Source: Norana najaformis
Lineage: Eukaryota; Annelida; Clitellata; Crassiclitellata; Hormogastridae
Length of the DNA stretch: 64,000 nucleotides
Direction of reading: 5' to 3'
NCBI GenBank assembly: GCA_964023275.1
Contig: OZ029921.1
Span: 27,945,230 to 28,009,229, forward strand
Positions within the stretch are counted from its first letter, which is position 1. Each line of letters begins with the position of its first letter. Below, piece after piece: positions 12,057 through 24,000 of this stretch. Under the pieces are notes generated by a model. The model saw only the letters and a program-made list of their open reading frames with translations, made no database searches and was not told the DNA's origin. Both the position numbers and the translations under genes were made by a program.

Positions 12057-15000
12057 CTAGAGCTGTGTCTCCAGTAGGTCGCAGAGTTGAGCAGCTACTC
12101 CATCTCTGCTGGCACGGATTGTAAGCCGATACATCTGTCAAACACAAACCGGGTTTAATCAATTTGAAACAGATTTTATTGTTTTAACTAAGTGATGTTT
12201 TAACTAAAATGAGTTGTAATTTCAATCACTTTACAGAAACACAGAAAATTTAAACAATTTCACACAAGAATCTTATCTAGAACGTGAATAACATCTGAAG
12301 TTTGCTGGTCCAAGCTAAGGTAAACAATTGACAAATATTTATTTCAAACACTGAATTCTTGGTTGTTTCTTTGAGGCTTCTGATAGGTGAAACTGCACAA
12401 AATTAATGTGTAGTTGAGGCTTAGCTTAAGTTTAGGACTAGTTAATGAAATGCTCATACATGTAATCTGAACATTTCTAGGTACCCGTTGCACATTTAAA
12501 GTCTGTGTAGAATCAAACAAGAGTTTCAATGCAGATTGATCAACTTTATGACTTAAGCTAGAAGTAGATACAACCTACATGGTCATCTTTATACATTGTT
12601 TATAAACAAATATGGGTGTTGGCAAAAATCAGAAGAATTGAAATGCTATTCAGAAAAAGTTTACTGATCCAGTTTAGGAAATCCTCTTTTCTTATGTTTA
12701 TAACTGCAGCTGCCAGACAGCCACTGACCTGTGCCGGTCTGTTGGGTTCAAGTCGCACAAGGCATCCCACTTGTATTGCCGTTGTGTAGATGATGCCAGC
12801 GCTGACGAAATTATCTGGATTCGGATCAATACCTTCCAAAGCACTCAGATTAGCTCCAAGAACCTATGGAGAAAAGCATGAAAAGGGCATTAGCATGTTA
12901 ATCGCTGTGTCAATAAACTATACACAATTTGGCTTAAAGCTTAATAAAAGCAGTCAAGACTCACAGCCTAATAGCATAATACAAGTTCCTCCATCATTAA
13001 ACAGCATAAAAGTAACAATTCAGATTACTATATTGGTCACTCAACATCTCTTTCTCGACTGTCTCTCTCTAGTGGCAAACTCTTGGAAGTGATGCTGCAT
13101 GTCTGGGATTACACTTAAACATCTTGCCAATTTCATTTACAATGTTTACTCTCAAAACAGTTCACTTTTTACCACAGCAATTAACTCCTTTAGTTGATCG
13201 AAACAAAAGTGGTCAGAATCATGCAATTACAACAACAATGGTACTGACCTTTGCCTTTAGCTGTTCATGGTCCATTGAGCTTTTTGCTTTTATCACTTTC
13301 TGGCACTCCTGTCCTGGCCTGCAGTTTGCAATAAAATATATGATATCACTGGGTGAAATGAATAATTGTGACATTGCTAGCAGAGAATGTCAAGCAGTCG
13401 CCATTTATGTGTGAAGTCTGAGTTCTAGTCTCTAAATAAAATTCACACCTGAAATGTGGGAATCACATTCTATGATCCTTCTAAGCTCTCATATCACAGA
13501 TAGGATAGCAACTACAGAAAACAGAAGCACGTTATGAGCTACTGATGAAACCTACTGGCAAAGGATCTTCCATCTCTGGAAGAATGTGGCACCATCCATC
13601 TGAGCTGGCTCCAGGAATTTGTTCATCATCACTGGAAGCTTAACTTGTATCTTTTGCAAGACATTGTTATAACTACAAACACATGATACATCAAAAATGC
13701 ACTCACATACTGTTTTATTAACATTTCACAAAACACACGTAACGATGTATTGTTTGCTGTTTTGCACCAAAGACAAATCACTAATTTCCCTGTTTCATTC
13801 TCTCGGTGTCTCCAATGGATTATGATTTTGATTTCACTAGAAGCGACCATCGATTGATAAATTGGGCATTATGATAATGGTGCAATAGAAGTGACTGGAT
13901 TAGATTTTGTACCACAAACATCCAATGATATGCCAAGGTGATGTAATCCTACCCTAATGTTCCATGTTAACAATTTGGGGAAAAAATTCACTTAGCATCT
14001 TTCAAAACAAAACCTAACATATAAAATTCATGAACAACATAATTTGTTATCTGGACATTTGCAAAAAACCTCTTGAAGATGGTATTATAATGTCAAGCAC
14101 CTCTAAAATGTTCTTTCATCGTCATCATCATCATCATTGGCATTATCTATGCATGAAGCACTGATATTATCTATGCATGAAGTATTATGCAAATATTTAA
14201 GAATATAATGGACTCGTATAGAACTAAGACAGCAAAACGCAAATAGCACATATTACGTACAGAAACTGTATGTGTAGAAATGGTGCCTCTGTGAAATCAC
14301 TAAGGCATTCGATGTTGATGAGCTGCTGCTTCTGTGCACCACCCTCGATGACAGAATCCACCGGCTTTGCCTGGACGTTCAGCTGTGCAATTCTGTTAAG
14401 GAATCTCTTCTCATTTTTCAAAGATAAACCAAAGCCCCTTTCTGAAAACTTGCAACTGCAGTAGCTCACAGCAAACCAGGAATATGCAGGTTCTACATAA
14501 TGTGCCATCATTTTAAATGAAAGAAACCAGCAACCAATAGAATTCAGGCTCAAGTGATGATCTACATTAACATAACCTAATGAATACATATTACAGAACC
14601 GTTACCACACATATGATCAGATAGACAAATTTTGCAATTTAATAACCCACACCAAAGTCAGTGATCTTCTCTACCGCCTGGTATATCCAATCTATCGAGC
14701 ATTTCCAGTCATTTTGGCAGACAATAAAACAAAATTTTGTGAGTGCAAACAATTCCTACCACAAACGCAATGTTCCCAGAAAGTTAATGATGAATGCTTT
14801 ATGGTTATCATTATCTGGACATTTAAATAGCATCTTCAAGAGGTTTTTGCAAATGTCCAGATAACAAATTATGTTATCCTTACAAGTTATACTACATGCA
14901 TCTGTATCCGAGCCATATTTCTCAATGAAAATTGGTTCAGTAGGAAACTGTAGATACATGGTAAACCTCTTAGTCTTAAAAGCAACTCTACTGAGAGGGT

Positions 15001-18000
15001 TATAATAGGTGCAACATAAAAGTAGCATTAAATTTGTTTAAAACTTTTTACCAAGATAAAAAATGACCGCAAAACTGAAAATTATCAAAGCCCCATTTCT
15101 ACAGCAGCTTAGTGATAAATCAAGATTAACACAATATACCTCATAATGAAATCAGTCAACAGCAGCAGAGAAATCAAAAAAGATATGAGTATTAAGCGTC
15201 CCAGGACAGTGAACTTCTGGGAGAAAAGTGCTCAGTTGAAATGAGGTTTTGTTGCCATAGAACAGATTCAAACGGCCAAGGTTCTGTCGAAACTCAGATT
15301 TAACCCCTATCTGCAACAGGTCGTTCTCAAACAAAACACCGTTGTTCTTGCAAACAAATCTGCAGAAAGAAAAGCCAAAACATGATTACGCCCTAACTGC
15401 AAGAAGTCCAATAACCCACTAACTACAAAGGTCTGAATAACACTGAACTGCAAGAGGTCATGCTCTTCGTTATCATAGTACACAAATGAACTAAAAAAAT
15501 ATGAACTAATAGGCTCCAGATAACAAAGAAGTTAACGACGAACATGTAATAAAGACAAAAATCAAAGGATTCTTCTAACATATTTTCTGTAATACCCTTA
15601 ACAGAGAAATAGCTATCACATATGATGACATTTTTAGCCTTACTACACATTTATACAGCACCTCTGTTGAAAATCTGAGAGGTGTTATTAAATTGACAGC
15701 AAAAAACTACCACCAAAAGATAATAATAACAACATTTTCCTCTCTGAAGAACTGATTTTCACCAATTTTATGCCTATTTGCCATATGAGCGAGTTTCTTG
15801 CAAATTTACTTTACCGACGTAGGAACCCTTTTCTCACGCATCATCACAAATAATGCTGACATCATCTCATCGTCATAATTAGAGCAAAGTAACTTCTACA
15901 TATCTGACCAGAAAAAGGGAGGACGGGATGGAAGGAAGCAAAATATAAATACAAGCTTTTATTTCATGACGAGTAAAGATGGAAAGCATTTTAAGTTAGT
16001 TAATAAGTATCGCTTCACAAATTATATATGCACAACAAGCATGCAGATGCTCTGTGCAGGATAAACTAGTGATCTAACCGATACAATCAAGGTTCTTACT
16101 TGTAAAGTGAATCATCTTGGCCTCCAACCATGGAATCAAATCCTGATGACGTGTTGTTCAGGGAGCTGCCGTGAATATCGCCAAGAACATCGAAGAGGAT
16201 ACCACCAGGGTAAGTGGATGAAGGCACAGGAGCAACAGGAGCCTGAGCTGGGGAACCAGTCAACCCTAAAAGGTCAGAAGTCAAGGCAGCCGGTTTTGGG
16301 GTGGACTGCACCTGAAAACAGTGCATAAAATGTCAGATAGGATCCAAGGAAAATGAAGATTTTCACTGAAATAAGTAAGCATTATGTGGCCGATTTAGCC
16401 AAAAAATGTAACAACCCCAAGACCATGCTTTTTAAGATATTTGCTTCAATCAAATGATCTAACAAAGAGGACAAAACCATAAAGTACGGTGGAAGAATTT
16501 CAGAAATTACAATTATGTAATGTAAATCTAAAATGATACCATCAACATAGTTACAATGCAATTTAATACAGTGTGTTGCAACTGAAAGAGTTGTGATCTA
16601 CAACAGTATTGTCCAAAGCAGATCTTACAGCTGAAGTGAATTCATCGACAATCCAACAACTGGAAATACGTGCTCATCCTTTAACAGCCTCTCAAAAGCA
16701 CCATAGCCAAGTGTTGCTGTCCATTTGGAGTCAGCAGAAAGCGGTTGATCCTATTGGACTTCGACTGGATTGCAATTTTTGACTGCCATTTTACTTAAAG
16801 CCACCATCAATTGATGCCTTGTGCATTATTATAATGGAGCTACAGGTGAGATTCGATTAGCACACCTCAGGCACCTGGACCTTTGACACAGGAGTAGTAA
16901 CAGCATGGTCTGAGTTATTCGCCTGAGCAGGTGACCTGGACGGCCTTAGCTCAACGTTGTTGTCTGGTCTTTTCTTCTTCAGCTTTGCCAAAATGCTCGA
17001 TTCTCTCTCTGGAAACGGTGGCATCTCCTCCAAAACAGTTGCCTAAAAGAAGTAACACAGGAGAATTACACTGGAAACTTGTTATACTGCTGGCTTTGGG
17101 AGTAACATTAAGAAACTCAATAAATTGAGTGTTATACTGAGATCTACCAAATTTGTGATCCAAGTCTCCGACAGTGTTACATCAGAGTTCGCGATATAAC
17201 AAAGCATCTTATAAGAAGGCGCCACCATATTAAGATATTAACTGTACGTCCTGGATTTAAAGAGGCATTCATCGCTTTAATTATCATTTTGATGTTCACT
17301 GGTAGCACAGTCAAACCACATATCTAGCAAAATCCACACAAAATGTAGAAGAATTTCAATGTTGCCTAATCGCATGGAAGACCCTGAACAGGACTGCAAG
17401 TGAGCTAACCAGAACATCAGCAGTGGTGACTGTGGTCAGCTGCATGTACTCAACAGCTCTCTGCTGAAGCTCCACATCCGAACTACGCAGATGGTTATCA
17501 GCACGAAGAATCTAAAGAAACACCATTATACTGTAGATATTCAGCCAAAAAATGCCATTAAAAATGCAAAGAACTGAAAACAGAAGGACTCTTTTGGCAT
17601 TTCTTATTGTATGCCTGTATGTATGTTGAGAAAGAGATCATCCAAGGCACAATTCCTGGATCCCGAGCTCGGGGAAGACCCAAGATGAAACAGATCAACA
17701 TCAAGTCGTGGACTAAATTGTCATTCGACCAGTTATTACAGGAGACAAGGGACAGAAGCAGATAGTACCAAATTCTCCGTAGTGCAGCCAATTCAATTTG
17801 GGTTCATTTCAAATGCTATGGTTCGCAATGGCCAATTATTCTGCAGTGGCTGTAACTGCAACACATGCAAACAAATACCAAAATAACAACCTGATCAGGC
17901 ATCTTACCTGCTGAATGTGTGGTTTGATTTCTGGAAAGAGGTTGATGAATTTAACGTAGGTGGATAAAAGTAACTGGCGCGTTGGAACGCTGCACAGGTG

Positions 18001-21000
18001 AAACTTGGAATGAAGCAGCTGGAACTGAACCATTGGACTAAAATCACATGTACATAAAAACACTTAAATCCAGTTCACATCATAAAATATCCTAACTAAA
18101 TCTCTATCTCCAGAAATTCCTTTCATAGTACTACTTCAGACACTGTAAAAGCTAACTGTTACTGAAGTCCCATTTCATGTCATACACCTTCAAACTACCA
18201 ACCTGTGCCATTGCACACGTGGTACAAGTTCAGGCCGTCACTCAACAAGTTTCAAAGTTCTATGAAGAAATACTACTACATCATCAGAAACTACTTCCAC
18301 AGAGCTACTTCAAACACCTAAATATTAACTGTTACAAATGCTTCGTTCTCTGTCACACATCATCTGATTGTAGGTAAAATCCACTTTCAAATTCATAAGT
18401 AACTAGGCCCTCTTGCAAAGAACAGCTCATTATGAAGTGGAATAAGTCAAAGTTCAACACATATTCGAACCACATGTGCTACAACAAACAAATGAAGGTA
18501 TTCACGGAAAGCAGGTTAATAAGTGAATAAGTAGTTACAGATGATGCCTACGATTTGTCAAATAAAAGCTCAGAAAGAATACATCATAGCTTACCTTGAG
18601 CGTGGATCACCGGCAATCAGGTTTCCAAACTCTCCCAGTATATATCCTCCAACCTTCACCATGTTTTCATGGCAAGCAGGTGCCTGCAAAGCCTGCAAAC
18701 AAATGGAAAACATGTTTATTAACAAACATAGTCCGAGTCTTCAAACAAGTGGTAGACATGTTTATTAACAAACAAATGGAAAACACGTTGGTAAACAAAC
18801 TTAGCCTGCAGAGCCTACAAACAAAGTTTTTACAATAAACTGTTTTACAATAAACCTAAGAACACAAAGAGATGGTCCAACACTAAGTATTACCTCAAAA
18901 ACGGTTTTTGCTGCATAGCCTTGGACATCATCACGGTTGATCACTATCTGAATGACACGATACCAAACCTGTGAAGTTAACAACATATCCACGCAATGCA
19001 AAACAACCAATAGCCTGTCCAACATAACACCAAATTTTAAGCTAGTCTGAAGTCTATAATGCAGAATTTACAACGGGTTCCTTACAAGAGGTTCAAGATC
19101 AGAAAAATCAATTCAAACCATTTCTGTGCTACGGTTAACCGTCTCCAGATGAACTAAGCAGACCACAAAATATTCCAACAGGAAATCTAACTCTGAACGA
19201 CAGCGTAAAGCCAAGCTCTCACTGGTTGGGCCGTCCTCTTAGAACTGACGTCCTCTAGATTTGCATCTTCATGCACCTTCATCAACTCTTGAAACCATTC
19301 TCTTTTAATGATGCTGGGCTAAGGCAGCTTCTTTAACATGGTCTATGCAAATTTACTGAATGAATGAACACTGCCATGCAAAAAAATAAAATACTGTCAA
19401 TTCTTAAGTTCTTAAATAACTACCAAAAAATAGCTGCTTATTGACTTTTGACAAGAATATAAGTAACAAATAACAATAAAATAATAATAACATTATTACC
19501 TCTTCGCTGACATAATCACCGGCAATCCGAATGAGGTTAAGAATTGTGTCGACATACCATGTATAATCAACGGCATACTTCTCTGCCAAGATGGCCACCT
19601 TTAGCACCTGTACAGTAACAAGAAACAAATCTGAAATGACTTCCATCATACTCTAGACAAAATACAGTTCACTCCGTTTTCTAAATTCACCCATAGCTAT
19701 GATGTACAGTCTGGTCTAAGAAAACTAGACAAACGGTTTCAAGGTTTCCAGGACTGGAAGGCTCACAAACACCCAAGCATTTAGAAACCCCATAATCTCC
19801 GCCAGTTTAAATCAATTTTCTTCATAAAATTTTCCAGAAACTGCGTTTACACTGGTCATAAACTATAAATACATGAAGACGAAAAAAGCCTCCAATCGCA
19901 ACTTCATACCATTTCCTCACGGATAGAATAATCAGCTGTTTCAAGGTAGGCCAACATCTCATGGACAATTTCTTCAACGTTAGCACGATCACACATTGCA
20001 TAGAGCAGATCAACAGCACGCTGGCGCACACTGACATCTCGTTCCGTCTAACAAAACATAACACACAATCCACAACATTCAACTGTTATCAATGTTCATT
20101 AAGAAATAATTGTAGACAAAAAAATCATATAAAGTTAAACTCACCCTAGAAGTACCTAGCTACTTATGATGCTCTACAAATATTTCACATGACATGGCAT
20201 TTCATCTATATGCAAAGCACTTCTCACAGACTGTAAACAGATCTACGCAGAAATCCAGTTTCATTACACAAAACTAACTTTGCTGACAGGGAATGTTGAA
20301 TAAAACTGGACAAATGAGATAATATGACAAACAAATCAAGATTAAAAGAAATAACCGACATCTGAGGGTTGTCAATAAATGCAGAATAAATCAAAAAAGG
20401 TAGGGTAAGGTAAGATAATCAGTGACAGTTACTTGTTTCATCATGTTTAAATTCATGAGAGGCATGACTTAACAAACCTTTCAGAAATGAACTGCTAATT
20501 ATGACAAGAAAAGGTAACAGGTGACCTTTCTTAACATTTTGAATAGCTGAACAATAAACTGCCAAGTTTGCACAAAAAATCAAATCCAAAAAAGCGGTAT
20601 CATTCAGAGGCAGATATTAAAAGACAGCCACGATTAAAACCGAGGAAGTTGATGTTACCTTCAGTGCAGTGATGACAGTTTCCTGGTGCTTTTTGACAGC
20701 ATCATGAGAAAATTCAGACGTTGCTAGAAGGCACATACTCTCCAGGGCCAAGTACCTGTTAACAAGATATTTTCTAACTTGTAAATGCTGGCATAAAATT
20801 GTAAAAATACTTGTCTAATAGAATCGTTGGCATATGTCCACTGGTGAGACCATTTGCAATGTTCTGAAGCATTGCTAGACTATGCACAAACAGGCCATTT
20901 TAAGTGAGAGGGGTATTAGAAAAATTTCTGGTTACATCTTATTACATTGCATATCCAAAGAAAGTGTCAGTGTAGCTAGAAAACAAAGCTACATTGGTTG

Positions 21001-24000
21001 CAATTCCTCCAAACATAAAGTCATTCTTTCTTTCTTATCATAACACTGCTTAACACTGATAAAGAGAACACAGTAAAGCATATACTAACCGTAGGTTTGT
21101 TTCGCGATGCTGCAGAAACTGACCGAGCTGATTGCACGCCCGGACAAGTAGATTTGGGTCGCTATCCATGTGGATGATAAGATTAATTGCCTCAAATAGC
21201 ACGGCATTCTTGGCATTTGAGTGCTGCACCTTTTTCGACTTTGGTGGTTCCTGTGCTTTGTTTAATATCGTCTCAAGGCACTCCGTCAGTCGATTCTTCA
21301 CTGCTGCATCCTCTGAAATCACCAACCAATCAAATGTTTAAAAGACTGTTCAACAATCTCGTGGATCGTGCTCTCAAGTGATGTTATAAAACTGGTGCTC
21401 AGTAAAGTTTCTTCAGTACAGTTCAGTGCAAAGCTCATGGAATTACCTTACATAGCTAGATGTAGCAGAAAAAAACAGAAACAAGAGTTCTTAAACTCAC
21501 TTCCAACTACCCCATCCATCTACCATAACTGATTAGACTAATACATCTTACTGACTTCACTGGACTATCACAAGTAAGCTACTTTCATCATGTATCTCCA
21601 TGACTTTTACAGTGCACTATACATAAATTTTGTTTAATAATAATTGTAATAATAATAAAAATAATGATGCTAATGATGCAAAGGAAAATCTTGACATTTC
21701 ACATTACGTTGCAAAAGGTATCTTATACCTAATGTTCTTACCTGGAGGAGGATAGTTCTGCAGAAGACGCAGCAGTTTAATGGACAGCCATGGGGCCGGC
21801 ACAAAGTAATACGTATAGTCCTGAAGGTCGGTGTATGATGAAGTCACAATCTGCAGTCACAAACAACTCATGTTAAGGAAGATCTTAACACATTCTAATA
21901 CGATGCTGGAGAGAACAGAAATGAGAATGCTGCGATGGATGCTTGGAATCTCACTGAAAGACAAGAAAAGGAATGAGTATATCAGGCAGAAATTGGGAGT
22001 GGCACGTATATCTGACAAGGTACGAGAAGCCAGGTTGAGATGGTATGGTCATGTGATGAGGAGAGAATATGAAAACTGCATCAAAAGAATTATGACCACA
22101 GAGATTTATGGATGCCGCAGTCGGGGAAGACAAAAGAAGAAATGGAGAGACATGATTCAACAAGACCTAAAGCTTCTCAGACTGAAGAAAGAAGATTCTG
22201 GAGATAGAAACAAACGGAAAAGAAGGATTCATGTGGCTGACCCCTCCCTAGGAAGGATTAATTCCAACCAGAAGGAAGGATTAACACATTCTACACTGTC
22301 AGAACTAAGGACTTTTGCACTCTGTCATATCTAATCACATTTTACATTGCCTGTCCCGTCCTTCCAAGAATGCCTAATGGCTTCTATGCCTTCTGACACG
22401 CTGGTCCATACCAGCTTTGCAGGATCTTCTCACCTCATTTCATAAACAATTCAAGACTCATCTTTTGCCAGCTAACTGCACTTTTAAGATGAATTCATTG
22501 AATACAGCGACACAAATGTCTGGCTACTAATAGCTAGTAACCTGCATGTTTACACTACTTTCAGCATTTAAGACCTTACTTTCAAAACTGTTGCATGTTT
22601 CAAAACAGACCAGCCTGACGTCTAAGTAGATTTTCTTCAAGGACTCGTTTACTAACTTGAAATAGTTACTTAATAAAAACTTAATAATAACTTAATAATG
22701 ATTTTTCTCTGCCTTTCCAGTTGACCTTTCCGATGATCAGTCGAATGACCTCATGCACTGAACAAGAAGTAACCACTTGTTCATACCAAGTGTGTAAGAT
22801 GCTAGTGCTACAGAAATTATTAAGTTAGGCAAGCTAGTCGTTAAAAAAATGTATTCACGCTGGCTTACTCGGCTGAGCCTGGAAATCGACAAAGCAACGC
22901 AGCCTTTGTACTCTTCTGTGTTCTTTGTGGCCAAAACATGCATCAGGCTAACAGCTGCCGTAACAACACCCTACATACACAAGCAGCAACTGTAATAATT
23001 ATTGTAATACACCATTTATATAGCACCATTACACCATCACAGGGATGGCAACATGACAAGCAATTAGAATGAGAAAAATCTTGCCACAAGAATAACTACA
23101 CAATACATGTATTTAGAAACATGCCTGATCAAAGGATGAATATTATCAATCACAAAAAACATGTTAGACATGACGCATGTATGTGTGTATATATGTATGT
23201 ATGTATATATACGTATAATGTAGGTATTTATAGCGTATGTATGAATATACTAGATATGGCACCTTTTAAATACCTGACAACAAGTGCTGCACGCATAGCT
23301 AAACAAGTGCGTGTTAAAGCATTTTGAAAAGATATGCAGAACAAAAATAAATGCTACAAATTATTACCTTTAAAATATCACAAAGTAGGCATTATAGAAG
23401 AATAAACAGGAATGTGTACTGACCATGTGCTGGTCATTCAGGAGATGAATGACGCGCGATGACCATTCGGACATGTTGATGAGCTCAGGTGTGTTTCGGA
23501 TCAAGCGCAGAAGACAAAGCGCCGAGCTTTGCTTCACTGAATCTATAGTGTCGCTTAAATTAAAAATAAAAATCAATCAATAAGTTGATTTTTAATAACG
23601 TTCCACAAACATTCACTCATACAAGTACCTTTTTATATATGTTAAAAGCGCTTTTAAAACATTCTTAAAAAGTGTTGTGTAGGACATCAGATCATCATCA
23701 TCATCAGGATCTATGGGCAGAAAGCCCGTAGGTGCCCAATGCACGTTATCACCTGTCTCCATATTCTGTGGTCCTGTATCAGTAGCTCAAGCTGTGTAAA
23801 TACTTCTGGCACCAATCTTTGGTATCATCCGTATGGTCTCCGTTAGGTCTTCCTTGTCGCTCATTTCCATCCATAGTTCCCATAGTCACACCTTGGATTT
23901 TTTTCATTGGATAGCTACATACATTTACTGATCCATGCTGTGTTTGGGGTTTGGTGCTTTGCAGCGCTGTGCAGTCATTTGTTGTTGAGCCACATACCCT

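Noticed and set aside
14257-14384. AP2A exon with donor at TAC/GTAATA
   Set aside because: It breaks the frame into exon 13556-13672. The donor 4 nt earlier (CT/GTACGT) restores phase and the conserved IQFxY reading.
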